From positions 1 to 64,000 of the forward strand of contig JASANG010001971.1 of the NCBI GenBank assembly GCA_030248215.1: a stretch of 64,000 bases of DNA, given 5' to 3'. Each line of letters begins with the position of its first letter. Position 1 is the stretch's first letter. Under the pieces are notes generated by a model. That model did no database searches. It was not told the origin of the DNA and saw only the letters and a program-made list of their open reading frames with translations. A program made the translations under genes and the position numbers. The DNA comes from Enoplolaimus lenunculus. Lineage: Eukaryota; Nematoda; Enoplea; Enoplida; Thoracostomopsidae. Of the stretch, positions 1 to 12,457 are shown in pieces.

Positions 1-194
1 TGTTAGCGTGAATCGCTAGATAAGAGTATTATACATATTGTGTAAGTATTGACGATTCAGTGATCAATCCCAGTTGGGGGCCAATTTCGTTTCGAGTTTA
101 CCGATTGATATATCGGTATACCTTCGGGTATCAAAGCTATCTGTGATAATTATCAGTTGAGTTGTGTACGTATTCCATTTTGGGCGTGGGAGGA

Positions 195-200
195 TTTATT
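195..200 (-). terminator. Polyadenylation signal AATAAA for the DM13-protein gene
   Basis: TTTATT on the plus strand reads AATAAA on the minus strand, about 150 nt past the stop at 346. No other AATAAA lies between the stop and this point, so it is the likely 3' end of the transcript. Confidence 0.45.
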
Positions 201-345
201 AGTGTGAATTATTTTGGGGCGTACTGTAGGTATTTAGTTGACAAATTTGAGGTGTGCTCGTGTTTAGTAACTACGATTGCTTGAAGGCGTTCCCTGGAGT
301 GCCGACTGGCGATCGTAAACGTTACAATATCCGCGTGAGAAATTG

Positions 346-3300
346 TCACACAACCCACCGTGATTTGGATTTTGCTTCCAATCGTTCCAATTTTGCAATT
401 TGTTTCGAATCTGTATTTGAAGATTTCGATTTCTGACCCGAACGCTTAGCGTTGCCAGATCGGTGCTTTTTTGGTTTTTTAGGTCGACGCTTCTTTTTTC
501 CATCTTCAGCCCTTAAAATGTTAATTACTCATAGTCTTTTCTAAATGTGTGTAATGTAGCACGTATTACCGGTTGCGTGATAGGTGTAATTACAGGAGTG
601 TATACAAAGGGGATGGAGGATATGTCGCATCTTGAAATCTCTGAACAACTAAAGAAATCAAACACTTTTAACTGGATTTAGAATAGCTTTTGACAGACAT
701 TTTAGTGGTCGAAAATCTTTAAACATATTCTCTCTTGAAATAAAATCATTCGCTGCCAAATCCGTTGATGTATTAACTTTTAAGCCAATCAGTTATGATC
801 ATATCACAGTCATTTGACTACCTCACACTACGCAGAATTTCAAATCTGCAGCATTTGCAGTTCGTTTGTTTCAGAGCGTTTATTTTACCAACTGGCTATA
901 GGTGCTACACACATTTGAGAATATACGGCTACTGCTACGAAAATATATTAGTTTAAATTTGATATTGTGAAGTTTTTTTAACTTAAGACTAAAATTCAAG
1001 TTTAAATAGTCAAATACCGTTTTGAATTCAACGCAATCCATTTGTTTCTTTGAAATGTTCTCAAATCGCTTTAGTTAAAACTTACTTTTAATAAACAAAC
1101 TCTGGTCCATCCAAAGATTTGGGGTGGAAACTTTTCCTGCAACTGTTTTAGTGCAAGCTTTAGACTAATTTTTTGCATATGCTTTATTCTTAGGCTTAGG
1201 CATTATAGGCCTATGCATTCGCTTATACTACTGTTACAGCCCTGTTTTACACATTGGCTTACATTCTTATGCTAACTGATGCTTATACTTAGAAAACAAC
1301 ACAAATTACATAGGTCAATATCTAGATATAAAAATATTTCAATCGTTTAAATTAGAGTGTAAGACTTGAACCAGGCCAGCAAGTACTTTTGTTTCTTCGT
1401 TTTTGATTGGTCATTTTTTGTGCCATGCATTCCAGTTTCAGACGCCAAATGAAACTCGTCCAATGAGAATCGTTTGCCAATTTCCGGATCGGTTTCATTG
1501 TGCCCTGACAATGATGTCTGCGTAGGTGGTGGTTCCCTTCGCATTGGACCGCTCATTGCTAAAAACCAATAACCATTGTAGCGTCTCTTTTAGATTTTCA
1601 GGACACGGAAAGCCAATCATGTCATCTTACACGTACCTCAAACATTTCTCAGAACGTCAAACGATACAAAAAAATTGTTACTTTAATATAAGCATTAAAT
1701 ATGGTGTACACCTTAAATTTGTTGTGTTATGACCCAACCCTTTGCAGACACACCCTTCGTTCCAAAGCCAGCCTAATTGCTAGTTCCTTGAAAAATATCA
1801 CCTCCCCATCGGCCTCCTGCCCAGTGTTACTTTTTGGACCGTGACTGTAGATTAAGCATATTCCTAAGCCTAAATTTTTAACGCAGAAAGCACAATTATA
1901 TATGAAACGTAATTTAAGCTAAAAATGTCAAAACTTGCTATTTACTAACCAATAGGCTTTAATTCACCGCTTTCGTTAATGTTACTAATCACAACAGGCG
2001 CTGCTTCAGGTGCCAAGGTTGTTTGCTGTATTTTAGGGGTCAGACTTGTTTTCTGGGTAGGCGTCGCCGCTGTGCTAAGAGATTCGCGAGCCTCTGAGGC
2101 GATCTCAGTTGATCTAATGCTAGCTGGACGGGTTTTAGAATTCCGGTGTCCGGCAGACTCGCTAGGGGCATTCGCAGATTGAGCGGTCTGGATTGTAGTT
2201 GTGTTGTCGGTAATGACACGAACTTCCGGTTCATCCGGTACTTTAAGACGGAATACGTAGCTTTCTGTCTGAAAGAGAAAGTTTTCTCGATGTGAAACGA
2301 TTCGAATATTTAGTGATTTCGAATTAATTATCTACAGCGCAACCATTTTGAGCCCGCAGCCAAAGCTGGCTAAGGGGGCTCACCCGTTCCCCCTTAGAAA
2401 ACGTTTGCAATCACCCATGAACTTTTTTAGCGCCGCTCGTAAGCTAATGTTCTTTGAATCGCATGCACTCCGAAATTGTTTTGGTTCCCATACCAGGATA
2501 AGCTGGATATTGAGTTAAGCTATTTTTATTTCACGCGGATGTTAGCGTAGAAATTTTTTTGACTCTACGATCCAGGATGTTATTGTAAGCTTGTAAAAGT
2601 GGTTTTTCTAGTCTCTCCAACACATTTCGGAACGAAAATTGGATACTTTAACTAATTTCCAGGGTTCCAACCGGACCTAGGTTTTGTCGGAAGTGGAGTC
2701 GGAATCGCAATCAAATTTTATAGTCGGCACTCCAAGAAACACCTTTGCCGTACTGTTTACATTTTCAGTTAAAACAGTTTGTGACCAACTTATGACATTA
2801 ATAGAGTCCTGGCAATTTTCAGAGTTAGCCGTATGGTCCCATGTAAAGAACAGGGCGGAACGTTTTTCTGTGGGACTGCAATAGAGTAAGCTTAAGCTTT
2901 AGACTAATTTTTTCCTCGGCTTAGGCTTAGGCTCACGCTTAGGAATGTGCTCATTCTTACGCTTAGGCTTAGGGATATGCGTATAATACTGTTCCTCCCC
3001 TGTTCTTTACATTGGCCGCGGTATGTAACGAGGTCATGGGTAAAAGAAAAGCTACTGTAGCGCATCAATAAAACAATTTCTATCAGCCGGTTGCTAAGAA
3101 TACAAGTTCTTCTCTATTAGCATGTTACCAATATGTCAATAAAAACTCGTCACCGAAAAATCGAAATTCTAGCATCGGAGTAGCACTCAGTCGGAATCGG
3201 AACCCAAATTTTATCTGAATTTTAGTCGGAATTGGAATTCCGTTGGAACCCTGCGTAATCTCTCTTGTATGTGCGCGCCAACTTAATGGTCGTTTCACAG

Positions 3301-6300
3301 ATTTGTATTCGACAGCCCAAAAACCATCATAAAGCGGATTTCGAACAGCTTACAAGCGGGGCTGAAATTTTAGCAGAAATACCAAATTTTTAACAATGTC
3401 TAATCATCCATTGCCCTACGTAGCTTTGTGGCGGGCGGTCTCTCTGTTACTAACTTAGAAATTGTTTACAACACGTACCTCTGCATTACATAGTTAGAGC
3501 TTAGCGAAATCACAAATTTAAACTACTGTTTTTGTAACCTCTTCGTCAGGATTTTCATCGACGTCAACATCCAGCGGATTTTCTGGTTCAACTTTTTCCT
3601 TGCTTTTGGTTGGCGTTTTGAGATCAACTCGCAAATTGTCAAACTCGACCAGTCCAAAATCAAACGGATGTCCTCAAACATAGCTAATTATTTATATTAC
3701 TATCGCTGGAATGGCTCACATACGTATTTTGTGCAACTTTCCAGCATTGCTTTGTTTACAATATTTTCTTACAACAGAAACGTGATTGTGCTACGAACAA
3801 AATTTTGCATGCAGATTATTGCGCGTTTGCTAATTTGCGCACTGCGCAAAAGCGGCTGAGTAGCAATAAAACTGAAACAACAACCAATCACAACCGGTCC
3901 GCAAGTTAATAAACCTTCATTCTGATCAATGCGAACCATCCAACAGGTTGTGGAGCATTGATACCTACTCGTGTCCAACAACAACTTCCGTAGTCCATGC
4001 GGCAATGTTTAATAACTGTCATGTACAACCGGGTTCGTAGCCAGAGGGTGGGACAGGGAGAGGGCGTAGTTCCCTGGAAGAATTTTGCTCCCCCCTTTGA
4101 GAAAATTTTCAACCTTGCTTGTAACTCATCGAAAAATCTTGTATGCCACTCCTGGAAAATGTTTAGTTCCCCCAGCGAGGTGATCTAGCTACGGGCCTGC
4201 GTACAACTCAGCAAGAGATCAGCTATAAGTAGACAATTAGTACTTGTCGAGTATATTAAATAGCAAAAATTTCAAATGTATGCACTGTTCACAATAAGTA
4301 ATTTTGCTTAGCCACAAAAAATGTTACAGAGTAGGGTTAACGAGTGGCAAATTTCAAATTTGTCACTTGTTAACTCTACCCTAATTCTTTTTTTTCGTTA
4401 ATTCTGCCCTAACGTGTGCCACAAGGCGCTTTGGGTTGCCACTCGTTAACCATACCTGTGACTTGTTCCGTGCCCAAACTAAATTTTTTATTGTAAACAG
4501 CGCATTATACCAGCAAGAGCTTACTTCCGTTCACAAACGGCAGCATCGGCACCAAATCCGGCGTATTGATTAGTCTTCCACTTTCAACTGATCGTTTCGC
4601 TCGTTGAGCTTGAATCCGATGTTGGTCTCGCACTGTTTTCTTACGATAACGTAAGGAGATGCCAGAATAGTCAGCCAAGGCATCGCGATTAGACGCTTCA
4701 GCCTTTAAAGGACCGGCCGCAAACGCATAACCTGAAATTATTAAAAAGAGCGATAGCCTTTAAAGTGGTGGATCACATTTTTCGACCCTTGTTATATCGA
4801 GGGGCGTTCCGCTTTTCCGCGGGAGATAATCTTTACACCATTTTTTGGTGTGCCGCCTTCCGTTGCCGTCCGTCACCATACGGTTTCGTGCGTGCAGACG
4901 ACGCCGGACGGTGACGGACGGCGACGGACGTCATCAAAAGCATAGCGCCACCCTCAGACTTGTCGTTCAGCGTCGCAAGTCAAACCTAATTTTTGTTTAC
5001 AAATTGTTATGCGAGTTGCATGCGGTAAATTACGTCCGTCGCCGTACGGTGGCGAACGGCACCGGACGATGCCGGATGGCACCAAGTGGCATTAAAATGA
5101 TCAAAAACTGTCGCGCCGCCATTACAAAGACCACGGGTCAACAATTTTTCGCAATTGGTTCTGACCTCTGAAATTGTGAATCTCAAAGGGCGAAGTCATC
5201 AAATCGGTCCAACATTTGGCACTTTTGCTGCCACTGTCAATTTCAGGATGAGGCGTCCTCTGCGGGCGCGGTAGGCGGCTTGAGATGGCTGTCTAGTCCA
5301 ACTGATAAGAGGTCATTTTAGCGGTGAATCCAAGATTTCTCGGCGGGGACGGAAGGCGGAAGTATCGGATATCCCCACGCCGAGAAATCTTAGATCCAAA
5401 ACTAAAATAACCTCTGGTCAAATTGGTTTAAATAGCCATTGAAACGGATCGCTCAAAACTTACAGCCTTGCCCACCACGTCGTTGAAAGTTTGCAACAAC
5501 AATGGTACGATCGTCGGCAACGTAAACGTCCCCACTTGTCGCACTTGGTACTCCATTTATTTCAATTGTATTGCTGAACTGACCTAACGGTTTACCATAA
5601 TACTGCGATCGACAATGATGTAAAACGCCTGAAAATTAAAAAAATTAACCAGAATGTAAGAGGATTTAAAATTTCAAAACATAAGATAGTGAGTGTGAAA
5701 ATTTTGGATCCAGACTCGAATGGTCACTAAGTTTAGATTGGCAACCCGGTTCATTCTTTTAATTAAATTTTTTGAACAATTATAAAACACAACCAAACTT
5801 AATTATTTTAATTGTGACCTCGGACCACATTATCAGATTAGTATAGCACCAATCGTCGGTTAGCGAAAATTTTCAAAAAACAGAGCAAATTTCTAAGTAA
5901 ACTGTTGTCTAGTTCCAAAGATACAAGACCTGTCGGTAACTGGTGATAGGTGCTACACGCATTTGACAATGCGAGCACAGGAAGTAAAGAAATATGTCGT
6001 TTCAGAAAGCTATGCCAGTGTCACGAAACATTTTGTCCCCATAAAATATGCCCCCCCCGGGCAACTTTTCGTGTACATTTGTGACCACTGGCAAATTTTT
6101 ATGGAGAGACGTAATGAAAAAGCACCCCATTTTTAGAAATTTTCATTCCACAGGAAATGTAAACTTTTTGTGGAGGTCCAATAAATTGGGAAAAAATTTC
6201 ATTTTGCCGCCAAAAAAACTAGTTGTTGCAAGATTTAGGCGTCCGTAGCCTATGTATCAACAGCTCTCAAGTCAGCAATATTCAAATATTCCGACCGCTT

Positions 6301-7763
6301 TGCTGAAGATACGCTTGAAGCTTTTGCTTGAAGCTCTAGACACAAATTCGGTGATTCCATTTTATTTACAATATGATCTGTAATATGAAGGCGAAAGGTT
6401 TGACCCGTGTAGAGATCAGGAGCGGACCGTTTTTTCCGAGGAACTGGAATACAGCAAGAAGCTTTAGACTAATTTTTAGCTTTACGCTAAGGCTTAGGCT
6501 TAGATGTGGGCTTCTCGTTTTCCCGTTTTCCACAGACAATTTGCAGCTGTCCCCTGTTCCTGCTTTGCCAGCGATAATTTGAAGCTGTCCCGTTTTCCAT
6601 TTGCCCGGAACACACTTGACCCATTTTCCTGTCCGCCCATATAACGCTTGACCGAAGTGTTCGTAAATAAATTTATTTGGTCAAAAAAGTTTATTCAAAA
6701 TGAAATTGTATTTTTCGCAATTAAATCATATTTTACACTTATTTATCATGATTTTCTTAATAATTTTACGGAAGAGCTTCATAGTGGCGGCTAACGTACT
6801 TAGCAGAACCACAATAATCTGGCATGGAGAGCAGTTATCGATTAACCAGTTTGCAGGGTGTAACCGCATATCCCTTTCCGTTTCCGGCAAAAATCAGAAT
6901 CCGTTTCCAGTTCCGTTCCTGTTATGAAAATACCGAAAATTCGTTTAGTTTTACGTTTATAGTTCTAAACTACATAAATTTCTCACAATTTTTCATTACA
7001 GATGCGCTGCAATTGTTCAAACTAAAACAAAAATTACGATATTCATCCTTAATCGTAGAAACTTCGGTGCATCCGCCATTTTTTCTTTAAAATTTTTGCA
7101 AAGCCCGGTGAACAGTTGCACGTTCGTTTCCGTTTCCGTTATTTTTCCTATCTGTTTACACCCTGCCATGATGTAATTTTACGGATATGCCAAAATTGTT
7201 TCAGTTTTTAGACGATTTCGTAACTTTTCTTTCATATCAAAAAATTGCATGATATCTGTAATGAAAAATGGCGATTTGTTTTACCTCATTGATAACTACT
7301 TTTGAGTATCAAAATAACACCAATTTCGGTATCTTTTTATAACGAAAACGGAAACAGACACTGATTTTTAACGGAAACGAATATCTGGTTTACAGCCTAA
7401 TACTTAACCCTTTCTCACATGAATATTTTCTATTTCCCCTGAGACCTACTTTTATGCTACGATTCGAGCTCCAGTGACTGAAGTGGGAGGCTCAGCTATA
7501 AGAGCTTGACGCTCGAGCCCGAGGGGGCTCTCACGACTTGAGGTGATTTAGTACTATGTATACGTGTTGCAATTGTTAATCATGATGCGATATATACTTT
7601 TTAACGTATATACACTGCATTGAGTTGCCTATAGGCAACTCAATGCGAGAACGGGTTAACGATAAGCATAATCTAATTTATTCATTGTTTGATTAAGGTA
7701 ACTCACAATGGTTTTATATTTACCTAAAACTGTAGCAACAGGCAGCAACCATCTCGCTGTCAT
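346..7763 (-). CDS. Secreted DM13-domain protein with basic C-terminal tail (7 exons)
   Basis: Exons in transcript order: 7763-7724, 5628-5464, 4731-4525, 3672-3527, 2268-1950, 1558-1387, 511-346. All joints keep phase and the total is 1215 nt, 404 residues plus stop. Exon 1 encodes a typical signal peptide (MTARWLLPVATVLGVL). Residues about 22-92 look like a DM13 domain: GDVYVADDRTIVVANF at 46-61, then GGQGCYAFAAG with a single Cys at 69. DM13 occurs in Skeletor-type extracellular proteins, and a redox role through a conserved Cys has been proposed. Residues 112-115 (RAKR) form a furin-type site. The rest is Ser/Thr/Pro-rich and of low complexity, with an acidic stretch near 165-185 and a highly basic end (KKKRRPKKPKKH near 355), suggesting binding to heparan sulfate or matrix. 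Start chosen because it gives the signal peptide and has an in-phase donor. The DM13 call rests on motif resemblance; the tail matches nothing I know. Confidence 0.7.
1104..1259. mobile_element. hAT-like MITE, TTAGGC-filled family, decayed copy
   Basis: The left end resembles the family inverted repeat (GGTCCAT..AAAG...GGGGTGGAAAC). The middle has aggcttaggc units and the right end is ccctgttttacacattgg. Flanks caaactct and tacattct agree at 5 of 8 bases, as expected for a worn 8-bp target duplication. It lies in intron 6 of the DM13-protein gene. Confidence 0.5.
2835..3016. mobile_element. hAT-like MITE, TTAGGC-filled family
   Basis: Ends are GGTCCCATGTAAAGAACAGG and cctgttctttacattggcc, a near-perfect inverted repeat. 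The interior has several TTAGGC hexamers. Flanking 8-mers are only partly alike. It sits in intron 4 of the DM13-protein gene and lies in the opposite sense to the copy at 8108. Confidence 0.7.
4333..4381. repeat. Short near-perfect palindrome
   Basis: agggttaacgagtggcaaa is followed about 7 bases later by its inverted copy tttgtcacttgttaactctaccct. A further partial copy of the arm (gccactcgttaac) lies near 4440. It probably is a relic of a small hairpin element in intron 3 of the DM13-protein gene. Confidence 0.5.
4845..5110. repeat. GC-rich hairpin element, family with ccgtcgccgtacgg ends
   Basis: GC-rich inverted pieces (gacggtgacggacggcgacg, cgtccgtcgccgtacggtgg) flank an AT-rich middle with tttgtttacaaattg. 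Similar pieces occur near 15690-15860, 19018-19115, 21480-21605 and 54890-54965, so this is an interspersed family. The superfamily is not recognised. It stands out by GC content inside intron 2 of the DM13-protein gene. Confidence 0.5.
5308..5414. repeat. Hairpin MITE-like inverted repeat
   Basis: Arms of about 40 bp: agaggtcattttag..aagatttctcggcgggga on the left and its inverted copy tccccacgccgagaaatctt..ctaaaataacctct on the right, with a loop of about 22 bp. No coding capacity. It sits close to exon 2 of the DM13-protein gene, in intron 2. Confidence 0.55.
6854..7165. mobile_element. hAT-like MITE, CAGGGTGYAACCGG family
   Basis: It starts cagggtgtaaccgcatatcc and ends gtttacaccctg, inverted copies of each other. 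The interior is AT-rich with repeated tttccgtttccg blocks. Flanks ccagtttg and ccatgatg match at 5 of 8, a worn target duplication. It lies in intron 1 of the DM13-protein gene. Confidence 0.65.
7408..7655. mobile_element. piggyBac-like MITE with TTAA target sites
   Basis: The element is bounded by TTAA on both sides (7404-7407 and 7656-7659), with ends CCCTTTCTCACATG and an inverted partner cgagaacggg. TTAA duplication and ends starting CCC are the hallmarks of piggyBac. The middle holds a GAGCCCGAGGGGGCTC hairpin. Other copies are at 13727, 30803 and 59587. Confidence 0.75.
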
Positions 7764-8107
7764 TTTACGATAAGTTACCACCTAAAAATAAGCTCTCAAA
7801 TATAAAAAGTTTAACAAAACTGCTAAAGGTTCTAAATATTAGCTGAATTGGCTCCGATCTACGGTTGGTCCGAAATACCAGCCTACGAAACAAAATACTT
7901 TTGATTGTGGCAAAAATTTATATTACGTACAAAAATGAAATCAAAATACGATTGCCAGCTAAGATACGTTCAACAGCTGGGGCATACTTTAAGACTATTT
8001 GAACCCATGCTTCGTTTGTCCAATAAACTAGCTTTCAGAATGCTTTCTATAAACGGTAAAACTTTAATATTATCACTGATGTAGCAAAACGGTACTTTAC
8101 GTAAATA

Positions 8108-8363
8108 GGCCAATGTAAAGAACAGGGGCGGAACAGTTTTATAAGCATATTCGTAAGCCTAAGCCTAAGCCTAAGCCTACGCCTAAGCATAGAATGAGCA
8201 CATTCTTAAGCCTAAGCCTAAGCCTACGCCTAAGCGTAAGAATGAGCATATTCCTAAGCCTAAGCCTAAGCCTAAGTCCAGCAAAAACAATTAGTCTAAA
8301 GCTTAAGCTTACTCTTTTCTAGTGACACAGAAAAACGTTCCGCCCCTGATCTTTACATGGACC
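8108..8363. mobile_element. hAT-like MITE packed with TTAGGC repeats
   Basis: Best copy of the family. The left end GGCCAATGTAAAGAACAGGG and the inverted right end (gatctttacatggacc) pair over about 27 bp. The interior has two runs of aagcct hexamers (TTAGGC on the other strand), separated by gaatgagcac. Flanks cgtaaata and cgtaaacg share their first six bases, consistent with an 8-bp duplication. Confidence 0.75.
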
Positions 8364-9329
8364 CGTAAACGCCACTTTAGCGTAAAATATAAACGTTTTT
8401 ATAACGCGAAAAGCATTTCTGTATTTTAGACACTATTCCTAATCGTCATTAAAATAATTTTTGTTTCATGAAATTAAAACATTTCAAGGTTCGCACCAAG
8501 ACTTATCCTTAATTGCTTAAAAGATTAATAGCCTAAATCCATTTAAAGACAAAAATGCCGAAATTCGTAAAAAAACTTCCTTCTCACTTATTAATCATAA
8601 TATTCCAACAAAAAATGTAACCTTTAGCAGATTGCTAGTGCTAAATTACTCAAAAAAATGCAATTTTTTGTTACGGAATAATATGAAATTATTGCAAAAA
8701 TAACACACAAAATGTTATAATTGTCACTAGTTTATAGAAAATTAATGTTTTTATATTTCCCTAAACGAAAACTTTATCGTTTCGACGCGTTTATATTAAG
8801 GCAAGGGTTATATCTTGTATAACACGGTAGTGTTTCTTATAACTGTTCCGTTATTATAAAACTGTTCGAAAAAGAAACAAAACTGTCACCATTTTATGTG
8901 AGAAATTTTCAGCAACGATTTTGTAGAAATGACAAGGGGTTAAAAAAATAAAAGAATACTGAACGTACGTTGTGATAGTTCACAACACTATAACATAAGA
9001 AGGTCATCGAGAAAGGTCGGGATGGCTTGCGGTAAAATGTGTTTTGAATCGATCAATAATTGTGGACGTGTTAAGTGATTTAGTAGTAAAATCACGAATT
9101 TTTTTCTTGGTTGTTCTATTGTTCAGTGTAAAAAAATTCGACAGTTTCAGAGGGATGACAGTGGTAGTTTACATAAAATTTTACAATTAAATAGCAAAAC
9201 GTGTGCTGTCTTCGACGATCAAAGACTTATTTTTTCGAATTCTTCAACTGAAGAATTAGTACACTTTTTAACTAAAAATTTCTTTTAACAGTTGATATCA
9301 CAACTATGGTTTATACTTAGTAAGATATA

Positions 9330-9395
9330 CATACATACATATATATTATATATAATATACATATATTATATAATATATATTATATATAATAAATA
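9330..9395. repeat. AT-rich microsatellite
   Basis: A short catacatacat run followed by alternating tatata/ttatat blocks over about 65 bp. No other function is suggested. Confidence 0.8.
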
Positions 9396-10002
9396 GCCGA
9401 TCATAATCCGATTCAAGTTAAATTGGCCTCGTTTATTTGATAGATCTGAAAAGCTAACCAGTTTAACTTATTCTTAACTGTTTGAACACTGATTTTCATT
9501 GAAATATTTAATTAGAAAAAATGAAAAAGGCGATAAACTTGCACAATGACATCCTACTTCACGATCATCTCAGTATTAGTGCGCTCTATTTGCGTAGTTT
9601 CAACAATAATCCGAACAAGCAAAAAGCAAGGCGCTAATTGTGTTGTTTCGGACGTTGGGATCCCTCATGGGGTCTCGGCCTAACAAATCCGTCGCTTTAA
9701 ACGTCATTTCGTTCAAACACAACACTGAGAAATCACTAATGAGTTTCGGCTAATTGTCATTTTCTCAGACTACCAATCAAACCTAAGTTCAAGCTATCGA
9801 CCTGAGTAAAGCAGTGTGCCCTACCAGGCGCATAGCCAAGACCTTCAATTGGGAAGGACATAGCGAACCGGACCAGGAGTTATAAGTTGAGTTTTGAATA
9901 ATTCGCGGACTGAAATCTGATATCTTAAAATTGACGTCACAATGAAAAATGTGACCTCTGTTATGGTTCAAAAGAAGTATTGGAACGCTAAATTTATCAG
10001 AT

Positions 10003-10421
10003 GCATCTTAACCGTTCGTAAGACCACGTGAGCGAAGCGCTCGAGAATCTACGCGTAATTTTTGCATTGAAAATATTTGCAACAGTCACAAAACGTATCT
10101 GAGCTCATAGACTTGAGGTATAGAACCCTAGATCCCCTTTGCCTGCGCATCTGTGTCTTACGACATATCCACCTGCAGCACCAAACAGACCTTGAAATGG
10201 CATTTATGAATATATATTTCATTTGGTAGTGCCGTACATCTTAACCGTTCTTGAGACCGCGTGAGCGAAGCGCTCGAGAATCTATGCGTTATTTTAGTAT
10301 TAAATATCTTTGCAACAGTCACACAACGTTTCTGAGCTTATAGACTTGGGGTATATAACCCTAGATCCCCTTTGCCTACGCACCTGTGTCTTACGACATA
10401 TCCCCCTGGAGCACAAAAGAG
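10003..10421. repeat. Two diverged direct repeats, period about 233 bp
   Basis: A unit of about 185 bp beginning catcttaaccgttc, containing gagcgaagcgctcgagaatc and later ccctagatcccctttgcct, occurs at about 10004-10190 and again at 10237-10421. The copies differ at many positions, so the duplication is not recent. No open frame is kept. Confidence 0.7.
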
Positions 10422-11268
10422 ACGGTGACCATTTTGTGAGATAATAAATGAATGAATCTTAACAACGAAAGGTCAATTAAAAATAAACACAAAAATGTAA
10501 ACATTTACTTCAAAATGAACTATTATGCAATTTTTCAATACCTATGTGTACATCTGGTGTGTGTAATGTATACTGCATTTTGTCTTAATTTTTTAACACA
10601 TTGTTCAAAACAGTTTGTATATACACTTATATATCTGTATATCTATATATTCTTAGAAACTGTTATGCCTAACGCTCTGCATGACACTGTTGCGAAAGAT
10701 TTCATTCTATCACTGCAATTCACAAAGGCACTGCATCTGCAATATTGACTCTTCCAAAAATGTTAAGAAATTGCGTTTGTTTAATATTACAAGAGGTAAA
10801 CGTGACAGAGTCAGTATAATTGGTAAAGCAGAGGGATCATCAATCCTAGGCTTTATACAATTAATTGGCAAATATACAGAAACCCACGCTCCGTCGCCTT
10901 TCGTTACTGATTTAGATCCGGTACTGCAATTTTCCTTGAATCAAACGTTTATTTGTCTTGTGTCAATAGCTTAAGCGATAATACAAGGTTATATTTATGA
11001 ATGTACTTTCATAATTTAAGTACGCTTTAAAGTTTCGAACTCAAATTATTTGGTCCTGGAGTCATTTATGCTCTACAATTATGGTTCATTGACATTATGG
11101 TTCATTGACATTTATGGACTCTAATTAGGGCGTGCGTAGGGACTCTATCCTCTTACGCACTCTTATTATGGACGGACTCCTATTAATTCGGACTCAAAAT
11201 GGGGACCCCCTCTCATTCGGGTCAATACAGTATGGTCCCCAAGGAGTTAGTTACATGAAAAGAACTTT

Positions 11269-11451
11269 GGCCCATGTTACTTTAAGGGGCGTCCAGGTTT
11301 GTGGTGGGTCTATAAAAGAAAAGGTTTAGATACTACATTACATTTTTGCTTACGCTGACGCGTAGGCTTAGGAACTCATTTTTGCAACGTTTAGGCTTAT
11401 CCTTACGAATGGGGTTAATCTACTGTTACGCCCCTAAAACTAACATTGGCC
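11269..11451. mobile_element. hAT-like MITE, TTAGGC-filled family, with target duplication
   Basis: Ends are GGCCCATGTTACTTTAAGGG and its partner ending taacattggcc. Flanking 8-mers agaacttt (11261-11268) and agaagttt (11452-11459) match at 7 of 8. The interior keeps a few aggcttagg units. Confidence 0.75.
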
Positions 11452-12195
11452 AGAAGTTTTATCATATAGATTTCGACGCGGTGCGTTCAACGGTACTAAT
11501 AAATTTTATTGCCGCACAATTTAACGGTTCAAAAGTTATAGCCTACAGAAATTTAATGTAAACCATTATCTTTTTGGAACATATTTTTTAAAATAAATAC
11601 TTTACAAGGATTATACCCTTTATATCTTGGAGGTATTTCCGCAAATAGTTGAATACTGTAGCAAATTTAAGGGCTCCAAATTAGAATCGAAGGCTCATCG
11701 GCCCTACCCATTCCGTCGTTGGACTCAGCGGGTCACAATGTATGAGATACTAGATTTTAATTTAGATGGTGCAACCGGATGTGAAAAATAGTAATGGAAA
11801 AATTGGATAATAAAATGACGTTTTTAGTTGCTCAAGTAGGTATTAAATCGGAAAAGTGTTATCAAAAATTTAATAAGTTTGGTTTTGTGAACAAATCACC
11901 AAATGCTTAAAAATTGCTATATAAACCTTACATTTCACTGAGAAGGAAGTCAGATTTTATAAAATTACTAAAAATTTCACCACAAAAATTACAGATACCG
12001 GTTTAAATCCAGGTTTTAAAATAATACTAAAAAATTAACAATTTTTCTTAGATTTGTCGTTTGAAATGAGTTGGAACTGTACCTAACCCTGGGAGATAAA
12101 ATGTATTTCATGAGGCCGAGATTTGAAACCCTGGAAACGCATGGAAACAAAGGCTCGGCGAGAAATTTAATGTATGCAAATGTTACAGTCGTTTC

Positions 12196-12372
12196 GGCCA
12201 ATGTAAAGAACAGGGACGGAACAATACTATAAACATATTCCTAAGCCTAAGCTTAAGAATGAGTTTATTCCAAAGCCTAACCCTAGGCCAAGCAAAAAAA
12301 ATAGCCTAAAGTTTTAAGCTTACTCTATTCTAGTCCCACAGAAACCGTTCCGCCCTGATCTTTACATAGGCC
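12196..12372. mobile_element. hAT-like MITE, TTAGGC-filled family, with target duplication
   Basis: It starts GGCCAATGTAAAGAACAGGG and ends ctgatctttacataggcc. Flanking 8-mers gtcgtttc (12188-12195) and gccgtttc (12373-12380) match at 7 of 8. Interior aagcct units and a ttaagcttactctattc block are shared with the copy at 8108. Confidence 0.8.
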
Positions 12373-12457
12373 GCCGTTTCAATAGCAAAATGTTTCTTGG
12401 TAAATTTAAATTTACCGGAATCGGAAGTTTACCAATGATTGTGAATATCGAATGGTT

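Noticed and set aside
8155-8280. Interstitial telomere (TTAGGC repeats)
   Set aside because: The arrays always sit between the same inverted ends at several sites, so they belong to a MITE and not to a chromosome end.
10452-10974. Overlapping plus-strand open frames of about 97 codons
   Set aside because: Composition is that of AT-rich noncoding DNA, with no domain or conserved pattern.
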